Part shown: positions 53,413-62,664 of the stretch, one piece after another | Numbering within the stretch: the first letter of the stretch is position 1 | Layout: each line of letters opens with the position of its first letter | Source: Ruegeria meonggei | Lineage (GTDB): Bacteria; Pseudomonadota; Alphaproteobacteria; Rhodobacterales; Rhodobacteraceae | DNA length: 64,000 nucleotides | Reading direction: 5' to 3' | Assembly (NCBI RefSeq): GCF_900172215.1 | Contig: NZ_FWFP01000003.1 | Coordinates: forward strand, 186,001-250,000 | The notes under the pieces: generated by a model | The model's database searches: none | What the model was told of the DNA's origin: nothing | The model's input: the letters and a program-made list of their open reading frames with translations, nothing else | Translations under genes and position numbers: made by a program

Positions 53413-55412
53413 TGCAATCCGAAACAACAGCCGGGTCAAAGCGGTCTCGGCTGTTTGTCTATAATGCCGGCTTTCTGACACAGCGCCGTATTAGGCGCAT
53501 TCTTTCCCTCAAGGGGTATGATATTCGCATTGGCTTTCCCAAGGATAGCGATGTCGTAGGCGTTTGGGGCAATAGCCCCACAGCCCACCGAGGGTTGTCC
53601 GTTGCCACGAAACACAATGTGCCGATCCTGCGGGTTGAGGACGCATTTCTTCGGTCACTTCATCCTGGTCGCGATGGCGAGGCCCCGCTTGGCCTGTTGT
53701 TGGACCAATCCGGCCTGCATTTCGATCCGGCACATCCTTCGGATATTGAGACGTTGCTGGCCACGCGCCCTCTAGACGACACGGCTTTGTTGAATCGGGC
53801 CCGTTATGGAATTGCGCGGGTGCGCGAATTGCACCTGAGCAAGTACTCTGCCTTCGACTCCGACCGACCGCCCCCCGATCCGGGTTATGTTTTGGTGGTC
53901 GATCAGACCCAGGGTGACGCGTCCGTCACCGCCAGCGGGGGCGACGCCGCCCGGTTTCGCGAAATGCTGGTCATGGCACAAGAGGAAAATCCAGGCGCCA
54001 AAGTTCTGATCAAAACCCACCCCGAAACCAACGCTGGTCACAGGGCTGGCTATTTCTCGGACCGGGATGTCACCGACCGGGTCTCGCTCATGACAGCGCC
54101 TATCAGCCCGTGGAGCTTGCTGGAAGGGGCTGTTGGCGTCTACACCCTGTCCTCTCAGCTGGGGTTCGAGGCGATCATGGCCGGACACAAACCCCGTGTA
54201 TTCGGCCAGCCCTTTTATGCCGGGTGGGGCCTGACACAGGACGAGGCCCACTTTCCCCGCCGCCAGCGCAGCCTGACCCGGGCGCAACTGTTTGCGGCGT
54301 CGATGATCCTCTACCCGACTTGGTACGATCCTTACCGGGACCAGGTGTGTGAACTGGAAACAATCCTGGACACGCTTGAGGCGCAAACCCGCGCCTGGCG
54401 GCAGGATCACAAGGGCTGGACCGCCTCGGGTATGCGGGTGTGGAAACGCAAGCACCTGCAACAAATGTTCGGGCGCGAAAAGAAAATCCGGTTCACATCG
54501 GCCCAACCGGACAATTCCGACCGGCCGCACATGGTCTGGGCCAGGCATGCCCGCGACGCCACAGATGCGGTGCGTGTCGAAGACGGATTTCTGCGGTCAC
54601 GCGGTTTGGGGGCTAACCTGGTGCCGCCTATCTCATTGGCGACTGACGATCTCGGCATTTACTACGATCCCACCCATCCCAGCCAGTTGGAGGAGTTAAT
54701 CGCGGCGCGCGAAACCCTGCGACCGGATCAGGACATCCGCGCCGAACGTCTGGTTGCGCAGATCATCACGGGCCGCCTCAGCAAATACAACATCGGCGAT
54801 GCGGTTCCCGATTTGCCCGCCGGTCACCGCATTCTGGTGCCAGGACAGGTCGAAGACGACGCCTCGATCCTTATGGGTACAACGTCGGTACGCACAAACA
54901 CCGATCTGTTGCGCGCAACCCGCGCCGCGAACCCAGACGCTATCGTGATCTACAAACCCCATCCGGATGTTGAGGCTGGCCTGCGCGAAGGCGCGCTGGA
55001 CGACGCCCATCTGGCGGATGTCATTGTCCGAAACACCGACCCGGCCGCACTGCTGTCTGAGGTGCAGGAAGTCTGGACCATGACCTCATTGCTGGGGTTC
55101 GAAGCGCTGTTGCGCGGCGTCGCCGTTACTACGTTGGGTGCGCCGTTTTATGCGGGCTGGGGGCTGACCCAGGATTTGGGCACCGTTCCGGCGCGCCGCG
55201 GCGCGCGACCGTCATTGTTGGGATTGGTGCATGCTGCATTGATCGACTACCCGCGCTATCTGGATCCGATCACTGGCCAGCCCTGCCCGGTTGAGGTCGC
55301 ACTGGAACGCTTGGCCGACAGGTCCGGCACCAAAGCCGGTCCATCGCTCCGGGTTTTGTCCAAGCTGCAAGGGACATTTGCCACGCACGCGCATCTGTGG
55401 CGCCGCCGCTAA
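53412..55412 (+). CDS. kpsC: KpsC-like capsule polysaccharide biosynthesis protein (two tandem Kdo transferase domains)
   Basis: 666 residues from the ATG at 53412. The two halves repeat each other: RVEDAFLRS and RVEDGFLRSRGLG, then FYAGWGLTQDEAH and FYAGWGLTQDLGT. This is the GT99-GT107-type duplication of KpsC, which adds alternating Kdo residues to the capsule lipid anchor. The last 4 bp overlap the ribD 3' end on the other strand. Confidence 0.9.
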   Translation: MQSETTAGSKRSRLFVYNAGFLTQRRIRRILSLKGYDIRIGFPKDSDVVGVWGNSPTAHRGLSVATKHNVPILRVEDAFLRSLHPGRDGEAPLGLLLDQSGLHFDPAHPSDIETLLATRPLDDTALLNRARYGIARVRELHLSKYSAFDSDRPPPDPGYVLVVDQTQGDASVTASGGDAARFREMLVMAQEENPGAKVLIKTHPETNAGHRAGYFSDRDVTDRVSLMTAPISPWSLLEGAVGVYTLSSQLGFEAIMAGHKPRVFGQPFYAGWGLTQDEAHFPRRQRSLTRAQLFAASMILYPTWYDPYRDQVCELETILDTLEAQTRAWRQDHKGWTASGMRVWKRKHLQQMFGREKKIRFTSAQPDNSDRPHMVWARHARDATDAVRVEDGFLRSRGLGANLVPPISLATDDLGIYYDPTHPSQLEELIAARETLRPDQDIRAERLVAQIITGRLSKYNIGDAVPDLPAGHRILVPGQVEDDASILMGTTSVRTNTDLLRATRAANPDAIVIYKPHPDVEAGLREGALDDAHLADVIVRNTDPAALLSEVQEVWTMTSLLGFEALLRGVAVTTLGAPFYAGWGLTQDLGTVPARRGARPSLLGLVHAALIDYPRYLDPITGQPCPVEVALERLADRSGTKAGPSLRVLSKLQGTFATHAHLWRRR

Positions 55413-56509
55413 CGCAGCGCGCGCGACCAGCGATGCAATACATCAGGCCCTACGGCCCGCGTTTCGATCAGTTCAAACCGGGGGGCGCTGTCCAGTTTCT
55501 CAAGCCCGAGCGCGCCAATGGCTGGCAACCCTTCGGCACCGATCGTCAGACCCGCGCTAAAGCCCACCAACTCGTCCACCAGGTCGTCAGCCAGCAAGGA
55601 CGCAGCCAATGCGGACCCGCCCTCGCAAAACACCCTTGTCAGCCCTGCATGCCCCAGTTGCTGCAGCAGATCCGCAGAATCGATATGGTGGTCCTGCAAG
55701 GCGCAGGGGATCAAACGAGCACCCATCCCTTCCCACGCGCGGGCACGTTCTGCATCCGGGGACGGGCCGTGGCACAGCCAAACAGGAACCTCGGATGCAG
55801 TCCGCGCCAACTGCCCCAACAGCGGGATATCCAAACGACGAGAGACAACAACCCGCACCGGCTGCGCCGCAATCCCCAGATCACGCACCGTAAGAGAGGG
55901 GTCATCGACACGCGCGGTCCCGGCCCCAACCATCACCGCATCATGGCGTGCGCGCATGGCATGCACGGCCCGGCGCGCCTTAGGTCCGGTGATCCACTGG
56001 CTGTGCCCGTTGGACGTGGCGATCCGCCCGTCAAAACTGCTGGCCAGTTTAAGTGTTACAAAGGGTCGGCCTTGTTCGGTTTTCAGAAAGAAACCTGCGT
56101 GATCCTGCGCGGCCTGATCCGCCAGAACGCCAGTCGTCACCTCGATACCGGCCTCACGTAACATGGCAAAGCCCTGCCCCGCCACACGTGCATCGCTGTC
56201 CTCTATGGCCGACACCACCCGGGATACTCCGGCTGAGATCAAGGCCTCGGCACAGGGCGGTGTTTGACCATGATGCGAACATGGTTCCAGTGACACATAC
56301 GCTGTCGCGCCGCGTGCAGCCTCACCAGCCTGTGCCAGTGCTTCAGTTTCTGCATGGGGGCGGCCACCCGGCTGGGTCCAGCCACGACCAATAATCCGTC
56401 CGTCGCGCACGATGACGCAGCCGACAGACGGGTTGGGCCAACACGTCCCTTGCCCGCGCTGACCCAAAGACAAGGCCAGCGCCATAAATCGCTTATCTGT
56501 TTCGCTCAC
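55409..56509 (-). CDS. ribD: Bifunctional riboflavin deaminase/reductase RibD
   Basis: 366 residues. The N-terminal deaminase has [11 protein letters not shown] and [16 protein letters not shown] (zinc ligands); the C-terminal reductase has [15 protein letters not shown] and [14 protein letters not shown]. It performs the second and third steps after GTP cyclohydrolase II. The ATG overlaps the nrdR stop by 4 bp. Confidence 0.95.
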   Translation of the reverse strand: MSETDKRFMALALSLGQRGQGTCWPNPSVGCVIVRDGRIIGRGWTQPGGRPHAETEALAQAGEAARGATAYVSLEPCSHHGQTPPCAEALISAGVSRVVSAIEDSDARVAGQGFAMLREAGIEVTTGVLADQAAQDHAGFFLKTEQGRPFVTLKLASSFDGRIATSNGHSQWITGPKARRAVHAMRARHDAVMVGAGTARVDDPSLTVRDLGIAAQPVRVVVSRRLDIPLLGQLARTASEVPVWLCHGPSPDAERARAWEGMGARLIPCALQDHHIDSADLLQQLGHAGLTRVFCEGGSALAASLLADDLVDELVGFSAGLTIGAEGLPAIGALGLEKLDSAPRFELIETRAVGPDVLHRWSRALR

Positions 56510-56976
56510 TCGTCCGTCGAAGGCTGCGGCGGGCGCAGTTCGTGGACAAACTCCTCGAAATCATCGGCCGCCTGGAAATTCTTGTACACACTCGCAAAGC
56601 GAACATAGGCCACGGTGTCGATCCGCGCCAGAGCTTCCATGACGATCTCGCCGATCTTGCTGGACGGGATATCGGTCTCACCCATGCTTTCCAGACGCCG
56701 CACAATACCCGAGATCATCTGATCGATACGTTCGGGATCGATGGGCCGTTTCTGCATCGAAATGCGGATCGAGCGTTCGAGCTTATCGCGGTCGAAATCT
56801 TCGCGTTTACCATTGGTTTTGATCACCACCAGATCGCGCAACTGCACGCGTTCATAGGTTGTGAAGCGTCCGCCACAGGCCGGGCAAAATCTGCGCCGGC
56901 GGATCGCAGCATGATCCTCTGCCGGGCGTGAATCTTTGACTTGTGTGTCGATGTTTCCGCAAAACGGGCAGCGCAT
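56506..56976 (-). CDS. nrdR: Transcription regulator NrdR
   Basis: 156 residues from the ATG at 56974-56976. The N-terminal zinc ribbon ([18 protein letters not shown] and [15 protein letters not shown]) is followed by an ATP-cone. It represses ribonucleotide reductase genes in response to dATP. First gene of the nrdR-ribD unit. Upstream lie an inverted repeat and a DnaA box (57011-57037). Confidence 0.95.
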   Translation of the reverse strand: MRCPFCGNIDTQVKDSRPAEDHAAIRRRRFCPACGGRFTTYERVQLRDLVVIKTNGKREDFDRDKLERSIRISMQKRPIDPERIDQMISGIVRRLESMGETDIPSSKIGEIVMEALARIDTVAYVRFASVYKNFQAADDFEEFVHELRPPQPSTDE

Positions 56977-57010
56977 CCGCCGTCTCCTCGTCCCTGGTTC
57001 GGCCTCTTTT

Positions 57011-57028
57011 GTAAGCACTCTGGCTTAC
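57011..57028. promoter_or_regulatory. Inverted repeat GTAAGC-N6-GCTTAC upstream of nrdR
   Basis: Perfect 6-base arms with a 6-base spacer, 35 bp upstream of the nrdR ATG. It does not match the AT-rich NrdR box. Directly adjacent to a DnaA box. Confidence 0.5.
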
Positions 57029-57037
57029 TTATCCACA
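57029..57037 (+). promoter_or_regulatory. Perfect DnaA box upstream of nrdR
   Basis: TTATCCACA, the consensus DnaA-binding 9-mer, beginning one base after the inverted repeat. Single boxes occur by chance in GC-rich DNA less often than in AT-rich DNA; a function in coupling nrdR to replication is possible but unproven. Confidence 0.5.
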
Positions 57038-57096
57038 ACTATAGGGCAGCCGCTAGGATTTGGGTAGTCGGAAATTTTCACCGCAAGATAAAGGGG

Positions 57097-57510
57097 TCAC
57101 GCGAAATGGGCAGCGACCCTTCTCTGATGCGCCGCTGTGCGGTGCTCAAACAGATAAATGCCTTGCCATGTTCCCAGCACCGGCTTGCCGGATGCCACCG
57201 GAATAGACAAGGACACCGGTAAAAGCGCGGCCTTGATATGGGCGGGCATGTCATCTGGCCCTTCATAGGTGTGTCTCAAATACGCCATCGAGGGATGATC
57301 CGAGGGCGGCACCAGCCGGTCAAAGAAAGCACTCAGATCAGTTCGCACCTCGGGATCGGCGTTTTCCTGAATAGCCAGCGAACACGACGTATGCCGTACA
57401 AACAGGGTCAGCAATCCGTCACGTTCGACCGAGTTTAGCCAGTTTCGCACATCCTTGGTGAATTCGTACAACCCCGGACCATGCGTCGAAATAATGAACT
57501 CGGTCTGCAA
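57097..57510 (-). CDS. YjbQ-family protein (secondary thiamine-phosphate synthase type)
   Basis: 137 residues. LLTLFVRHTSCSLAIQEN, SDHPSMAYLRHTYEGPDDMP, and the C-terminal LGTWQGIYLFEHR carry the conserved His and Asp residues of the UPF0047 fold. Some members have weak thiamine-phosphate synthase activity. It follows a small secreted protein gene by 18 bp. Confidence 0.88.
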   Translation of the reverse strand: MQTEFIISTHGPGLYEFTKDVRNWLNSVERDGLLTLFVRHTSCSLAIQENADPEVRTDLSAFFDRLVPPSDHPSMAYLRHTYEGPDDMPAHIKAALLPVSLSIPVASGKPVLGTWQGIYLFEHRTAAHQRRVAAHFA

Positions 57511-57528
57511 AACGCAACGATACTCCGT

Positions 57529-57936
57529 TCAGTTGTCGAAAAGCGGACGGCGATTGCACAGGCCATTGGCGCTTTGAACCGACCGGCTTTGGCCCGGGAT
57601 GAACCCAACAGAGTTCGACATGACGTTCAGATCAACGCCTTCTGGCGGCGTGATCGAAAACTGCACGGCCGTTCTGCGGCCTGTCGCTTCGCTGGGGCCA
57701 TAGCCGCGCACAACATAAATTGGCTGCTGCCAACCCGCACCCAGTGATCTGCGTGCAAAGTCGGCGGCGGCACACCAATAACCATCCGCGTCCGTGCGTC
57801 CACGCGGGATCACTTCAAATATTGAACTGTTCACCGCAACCGTCTGATATCCGAGACGGCCGTTAAACGCCGACGCCGGAGTGCCCAGCACAAGGGCAGC
57901 AAATACTGCGTAAGATAATATCTTTTCCATAAGCAT
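57529..57936 (-). CDS. Small secreted protein of unknown function
   Basis: 135 residues. Signal peptide (ILSYAVFAALVLGTPASA) and a mature part with two cysteines (YWCAAADFARRSLGAGW and NGLCNRRPLFDN). AGGAAAGAGT precedes the first ATG at 57934-57936. It looks like a conserved hypothetical of Rhodobacteraceae. Confidence 0.7.
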   Translation of the reverse strand: MLMEKILSYAVFAALVLGTPASAFNGRLGYQTVAVNSSIFEVIPRGRTDADGYWCAAADFARRSLGAGWQQPIYVVRGYGPSEATGRRTAVQFSITPPEGVDLNVMSNSVGFIPGQSRSVQSANGLCNRRPLFDN

Positions 57937-58008
57937 ACTCTTTCCTGTTTCGAGGTAAGTATTGACTTAGTTTACAATGAAAGCCGGCAAAGCCGGTTCA
58001 CGATGATT

Positions 58009-58557
58009 TCAGTCACAGTGCCCTTCGGCGTGAACAGGCGTCAACCAGCCGCGATACCGGATCAACCGGCCCAGCATTGGCACCTCGGCCGATACGTCAA
58101 ACCAGAAATGACCGTCTTCGCCCTGCCATTCAGCGGTTGAAGATCGCGGCAACAGGAACGCAGGGCATGGCAGGCCCAGCACGCTCAGGCGACGGATGTG
58201 GATTAATATGCGCCCATCTGACACCTCTGGCTTTAGCCACAACGTCACCCAACCCAGTTTTTCACGAATAGACCCGGTTTCGTGATCATGGATCAGTCGC
58301 GAGCACGTGGTGTGTCCGTTGAAATCCCGCTGCCAGGTCCATTCGTGCCCGTTCCGCTCGATCCTGACCTGCACTGGGATATCTTCGGCGTTTAGGGGAA
58401 AGCGTCCAAGTCGCAACATCAGGTCGATCAGCAGGCCCCGTCCCCTGCGGACATCGCAGCGCCCCGAATATAGACCTGTATTGCCGTGTAGTCGGCGAAC
58501 AGCCATTGGCAGCTCACTATCCTCTGGCAAGGCCTGCAGAAAGGGATCAGGTTGCAC
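58009..58557 (-). CDS. DUF4166-family protein
   Basis: 182 residues starting with GTG, which follows the DUF393 stop with no gap (TAAGTG). RRLHGNTGLYSGRCDVRRGR, WTWQRDFNGH and LPCPAFLLPRSSTAEWQ follow the DUF4166 pattern, a domain often found near NAD-dependent or short-chain reductases. The molecular role is unknown. Confidence 0.72.
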   Translation of the reverse strand: MQPDPFLQALPEDSELPMAVRRLHGNTGLYSGRCDVRRGRGLLIDLMLRLGRFPLNAEDIPVQVRIERNGHEWTWQRDFNGHTTCSRLIHDHETGSIREKLGWVTLWLKPEVSDGRILIHIRRLSVLGLPCPAFLLPRSSTAEWQGEDGHFWFDVSAEVPMLGRLIRYRGWLTPVHAEGHCD

Positions 58558-58995
58558 TTAAAACCCCTCGGGCAAGAACCGGGACCGCAAACTGGTTTCC
58601 GGGATCAAACAAGCCTCGGTACGGCCGAATATCTTATACCTGTTCCGGGCGATGGCGTAGTATAGGGGATCTTTGACCGGGCCAGGCAGGAACCTGCAAA
58701 GCGACAGAACAGGCCAGACCCCCGGCAAAGCACGCATGGCTGCAGCAAAGGCATCAAGCCGCTGGTGAGTTACGCCATCCACAACCACCAGATTTTTTTC
58801 GAAATTATCCGTCGGCAAACCAAGTTCTGCGTACAACCTCTGTCCCAATGGCGATTGCGCCGTGGCAAACCTGAATCGCTGCGCCGTGTCCTGCGCCACC
58901 ATAAACCTGAAGAAGCCGGAACACAGAACGCATTCTCCATCAAATACGATCAGGTCGCCACTATCCGGCATTGCGGCACTTGTTTGGTTCGGCAT
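58558..58995 (-). CDS. DCC-family thiol-disulfide oxidoreductase-like protein (DUF393)
   Basis: 145 residues from the ATG at 58993-58995; an ATG 14 codons earlier (59035-59037) is possible. The DGECVLC motif near residue 20 is the DCC signature with a CxxC pair. Likely a cytosolic redox protein of unknown partner. The gap 58996-59353 (358 bp) holds no gene I can support, only an imperfect hairpin at about 59105-59145 (GAGCCAC/GTGGCTC). Confidence 0.8.
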   Translation of the reverse strand: MPNQTSAAMPDSGDLIVFDGECVLCSGFFRFMVAQDTAQRFRFATAQSPLGQRLYAELGLPTDNFEKNLVVVDGVTHQRLDAFAAAMRALPGVWPVLSLCRFLPGPVKDPLYYAIARNRYKIFGRTEACLIPETSLRSRFLPEGF

Positions 58996-59353
58996 CAAAA
59001 CTGCGCCCAGTTGTTCCCTTGCCGCGCACCCTTTCATCGCGCCCCAATTCAGGCAATGCGACAAGTGGCCATTTGGTCAGATGCACAAAATAGATAACAT
59101 GCCGGGGAGCCACCGGTGTCTTTGTGGCAAAACTCCGTGGCTCTGGCCCCATCCCCATAAGGCACTAACCCGACAACGCGCTGAAACTATTCGATCCCGC
59201 GCATCTGGTCTTGTGCGCATCAGCCAAAAGTGTTCGATTTCTTGTCAAACGTCGCCGCCGAGTTTTATAACCAAACGTAATCCGGAACCAACCGATTGAT
59301 CGCAAGCACCCGCAATCACGTGCAAATCCATTGAGAATGCAGTAGAAAAAGCC

Positions 59354-60373
59354 ATGGAAGTTCATATCTCCCGCATCCAATTGCTAACCAGATCTCTGGA
59401 CCAACAGGCGGAAACTCCGGATACGGCAGACCGCATCCTTGATAAATGCGGACTGGACCGGGCAGCAATTGCGGCTTCGGACACGACGTACACGGCCACT
59501 CAGGAGGCGCTGTTCGTGCGATATGCCTGCGATGCGCTGGGGGATATCACCTTTGCTGCGCAGGCCGGGATGCAGTTCACTTCATCCTCCAGCCTGACCG
59601 CTTACATCAGCAAATACTCGCGCGATCTGAGGCAGGTCATTGAGAACACGTCGCGGTTTCATGGGATGATTGATCCCGCGATTTTCTTCAGCCTGCGCCA
59701 TGCCGGAAATTTCGCCACGATTGAGGCCGACTGGAAGGATGCCAGCTATGCCCGGTATCATCGGCGCACCGAGTTTCTGATGTTCGCGGGGCTGGCCCGC
59801 ATGCGCAGCCTGACCCAATCGAATTTCTATCCGATTGAAATACGCTTTCAGCACGAGGTCGGTGAAAACAGCAAACAGTTTCAGAAACTGGCTGGTTTTC
59901 CGGTTGTTTTCGGCGCTGAGCGGTTGGAGTTTGTGCTGGCCCTATCCTCACTGGATATACCGGTTCCCACCTACGATTCGAACCTGCGCGAGCATCTTCT
60001 GGAATACGGTGAACGCGTGATGGCTGAGCGGCGCTCACCCAAGCAACGGTTGCGCGCCCAGGTCGAAGGGCTCATTACCCGTTCATTGCCCGGCGCGATC
60101 ATTCAGGCCGAAGACGTCGCGGCCAATCTGGGCATGAGCCCCCGCACCTTTGCACGTCGTCTCAAGGATGAAGGGGCAAGCTATCGCGATATTGTCGATG
60201 ACCTTAGATGCGATCTGGCCCAGACTTTTATCACCAACGGCATGCCACTTTCCGAGATCGCGTTTTCCTTGGGTTATGCTGATCAACCTGCGTTTTCGAC
60301 GGCGTTCAAACGTTGGACTGGTCTGGCACCCAGTTCGTTCCGAAGCCGTTTGGATTTTCCGGTCAAAACCTGA
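59354..60373 (+). CDS. AraC-family transcription regulator
   Basis: 339 residues. An N-terminal arabinose-binding-type domain (about 15-200) is followed by two HTH motifs of the AraC DNA-binding domain near 250-335 (VAANLGMSPRTFARRLKDEG and ISEIAFSLGYADQPAFSTAF reads as LSEIAFSLGYADQPAFSTAF). It resembles OruR/ArgR-type regulators of catabolism. Its target is not apparent, as the neighbours are housekeeping genes. Confidence 0.87.
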   Translation: MEVHISRIQLLTRSLDQQAETPDTADRILDKCGLDRAAIAASDTTYTATQEALFVRYACDALGDITFAAQAGMQFTSSSSLTAYISKYSRDLRQVIENTSRFHGMIDPAIFFSLRHAGNFATIEADWKDASYARYHRRTEFLMFAGLARMRSLTQSNFYPIEIRFQHEVGENSKQFQKLAGFPVVFGAERLEFVLALSSLDIPVPTYDSNLREHLLEYGERVMAERRSPKQRLRAQVEGLITRSLPGAIIQAEDVAANLGMSPRTFARRLKDEGASYRDIVDDLRCDLAQTFITNGMPLSEIAFSLGYADQPAFSTAFKRWTGLAPSSFRSRLDFPVKT

Positions 60374-60521
60374 ATCCAGTGGCCGGGGGTCATCAGCGGC
60401 GACGCCTCGCCCCGGCCTGTCCCATGAGTGGACACTGGAGATATAGAAAGGCGCACAGGCCGCGACTTGTGAGTTCTCGCCAATTTGATCGTACCGGCAG
60501 ACAACGTGAACCGCGCGTAGC

Positions 60522-60551
60522 CAAAAAAAAGGCGCCTCGGTTGAGGCGCCT
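60522..60551 (-). terminator. Rho-independent terminator after rpoD
   Basis: On the minus strand GGCGCCTC-AACC-GAGGCGCC followed by eight T residues, 8 bp past the rpoD stop. On the plus strand it may also end the AraC gene transcript. Confidence 0.93.
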
Positions 60552-60558
60552 TCGGGGG

Positions 60559-62550
60559 TTACTGATCCAGGAAGGATCGTAACTTACGCGACCGGCTGGG
60601 ATGTTTCAGCTTGCGCAGCGCTTTCGCTTCGATCTGGCGGATCCGTTCGCGGGTCACGCTGAACTGTTGTCCAACCTCTTCCAGCGTGTGGTCAGTGTTC
60701 ATGCCGATGCCAAAGCGCATCCGCAGAACGCGTTCTTCCCGCGGGGTAAGCGAGGCCAGAACCCGAGTGGTGGTTTCCTTGAGGTTTTCCTGAATGGCGC
60801 TGTCCAATGGCAGCACCGCATTCTTGTCCTCAATGAAATCGCCAAGCTGGCTGTCTTCCTCGTCGCCGATGGGCGTCTCCAATGAGATCGGCTCTTTGGC
60901 GATTTTCATCACCTTGCGCACCTTCTCGAGCGGCATCTGCAGCTTTTCGGCCAGTTCTTCCGGCGTCGGCTCGCGGCCGATCTCGTGCAGCATCTGACGT
61001 CCGGTACGAACCAGCTTGTTGATCGTCTCGATCATGTGGACCGGAATACGGATCGTGCGGGCCTGATCTGCGATGGACCGCGTGATCGCCTGACGAATCC
61101 ACCAGGTTGCATAGGTCGAGAACTTATAGCCACGGCGGTATTCGAACTTGTCCACCGCCTTCATCAAGCCGATGTTACCTTCCTGAATAAGATCAAGGAA
61201 TTGCAGGCCGCGGTTCGTGTATTTTTTGGCGATCGAGATCACCAGGCGCAGGTTCGCTTCGACCATTTCCTTCTTGGCCTGACGCGCTTCTTTCTCACCC
61301 TTCTGGACCTGCTGGACGATGCGGCGGAATTCGGAAATATCCAGACCGACATATTGACCGACCTGCGCCATGTCGTTGCGCAGTTCTTCAACCTTGTCGG
61401 TCGACCGTTCGATGAACATCTGCCACCCACGACCAGGCTTTTCGGCCATCTCAGCCATCCAGTTCGGGTCCAGTTCGCGGCCCCGATAGGCGTCGATGAA
61501 TTCGCGGCGGTTGATGCGGGCCTGATCGGCCAGCTTTACCATTGAACTGTCCAGGGACATGATCCGCCGGTTGATGCCATAGAGCTGGTCAATCAACGCT
61601 TCGATCCGGTTGTTATGCAGGTGAAGCCCGTTCACCAGCTCAACAATCTCTGCCCGCAGTTTTTGGTAGGTCGCCTCGTCCGTTTCACTGAACGAACCGT
61701 CTTCGTTCAGAGTCGCCGAAATCCGACTGTCCTGCATCTCGGACAACATCGAGAAATCAGTTGAGATCCGCTCCAACGTCGTCAGAACCTGATCCTTCAG
61801 CGCTGCTTCCATAGCAGCCAGAGACATGTTGGCCTGTTCGTCTTCGTCATCATCATCGTCGCTGGCAATCGGGTTGCCGTCCGCGTCCAATTCTGGACCC
61901 GTTTCCTCTTTGGCCGGCTTGGCTGCTTGCACAGCTGACGTGTCGACGACCGGCTCTTCGACATCGCCGTCTTCGTCAAGCTGGTTGCCAAAAGTGGTCT
62001 CCAGATCAATAACGTCGCGCAGCAGAATGTCTTCTGAAAGCAATTCGTCATGCCAGATCGTGATCGCCTGGAATGTCAGCGGGCTTTCGCACAAGCCCAA
62101 GATCATCGTGTTCCGACCCGCCTCGATCCGCTTTGCAATGGCAATCTCGCCTTCGCGGCTCAACAGCTCAACGCTGCCCATCTCGCGCAGATACATGCGG
62201 ACGGGGTCATCCGTGCGGTCCAGCTTTTCGGTTGCCGCACCTGACAGCGCCACCTCACGGTTGCTGTCAGTCGTCACCAGTTCGGTCGAGCCTTTGTTCT
62301 CTTCCTCTTCGGCCTCTTCATCTTCGATGATGTTGATGCCCATTTCGGACAGCATCGACATAACATCTTCGATTTGTTCCGAACTGACCTGATCAGGTGG
62401 CAAAACCTGATTAAGCTGGTCGTAGGTGATGTAACCTTTCTCGCGGGCCTCGGCGATCATCTTCTTGACGTTGGCCTGACTCATGTCCAGCGAGATTTCC
62501 TGTTCCTGCTCGTCGGATTTGCGGTCTTCGTTCGTATCCTTGGCGGCCAT
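60559..62550 (-). CDS. rpoD: RNA polymerase sigma factor RpoD (sigma-70)
   Basis: 663 residues. Region 1.1 is followed by an acidic linker (DDDDDEDEQ near 215), regions 2-3 ([40 protein letters not shown]), and region 4.2 ([20 protein letters not shown]). The primary sigma factor. Follows dnaG on the same strand, the macromolecular-synthesis operon order. Confidence 0.97.
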   Translation of the reverse strand: MAAKDTNEDRKSDEQEQEISLDMSQANVKKMIAEAREKGYITYDQLNQVLPPDQVSSEQIEDVMSMLSEMGINIIEDEEAEEEENKGSTELVTTDSNREVALSGAATEKLDRTDDPVRMYLREMGSVELLSREGEIAIAKRIEAGRNTMILGLCESPLTFQAITIWHDELLSEDILLRDVIDLETTFGNQLDEDGDVEEPVVDTSAVQAAKPAKEETGPELDADGNPIASDDDDDEDEQANMSLAAMEAALKDQVLTTLERISTDFSMLSEMQDSRISATLNEDGSFSETDEATYQKLRAEIVELVNGLHLHNNRIEALIDQLYGINRRIMSLDSSMVKLADQARINRREFIDAYRGRELDPNWMAEMAEKPGRGWQMFIERSTDKVEELRNDMAQVGQYVGLDISEFRRIVQQVQKGEKEARQAKKEMVEANLRLVISIAKKYTNRGLQFLDLIQEGNIGLMKAVDKFEYRRGYKFSTYATWWIRQAITRSIADQARTIRIPVHMIETINKLVRTGRQMLHEIGREPTPEELAEKLQMPLEKVRKVMKIAKEPISLETPIGDEEDSQLGDFIEDKNAVLPLDSAIQENLKETTTRVLASLTPREERVLRMRFGIGMNTDHTLEEVGQQFSVTRERIRQIEAKALRKLKHPSRSRKLRSFLDQ

Positions 62551-62572
62551 TCAATGCTCCTGCAGGGATGGG

Positions 62573-62615
62573 TGATTCGTATGAACCGAATCATTAGCGC
62601 GTGAAAGTGATTCGG
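62573..62615. promoter_or_regulatory. Alternating TGATTCG/CGAATCA repeats in the dnaG-rpoD gap
   Basis: TGATTCG at 62573, CCGAATCA at 62586 and TGATTCGG at 62608 form two overlapping inverted repeats in the 114-bp gap. They sit 23-65 bp from the rpoD ATG, where an rpoD promoter or its regulator could act. Confidence 0.4.
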
Positions 62616-62664
62616 CCACCCGTTTACCCGTTTTTCTTTTCCAGTGCCTTACGAAAACACCACT

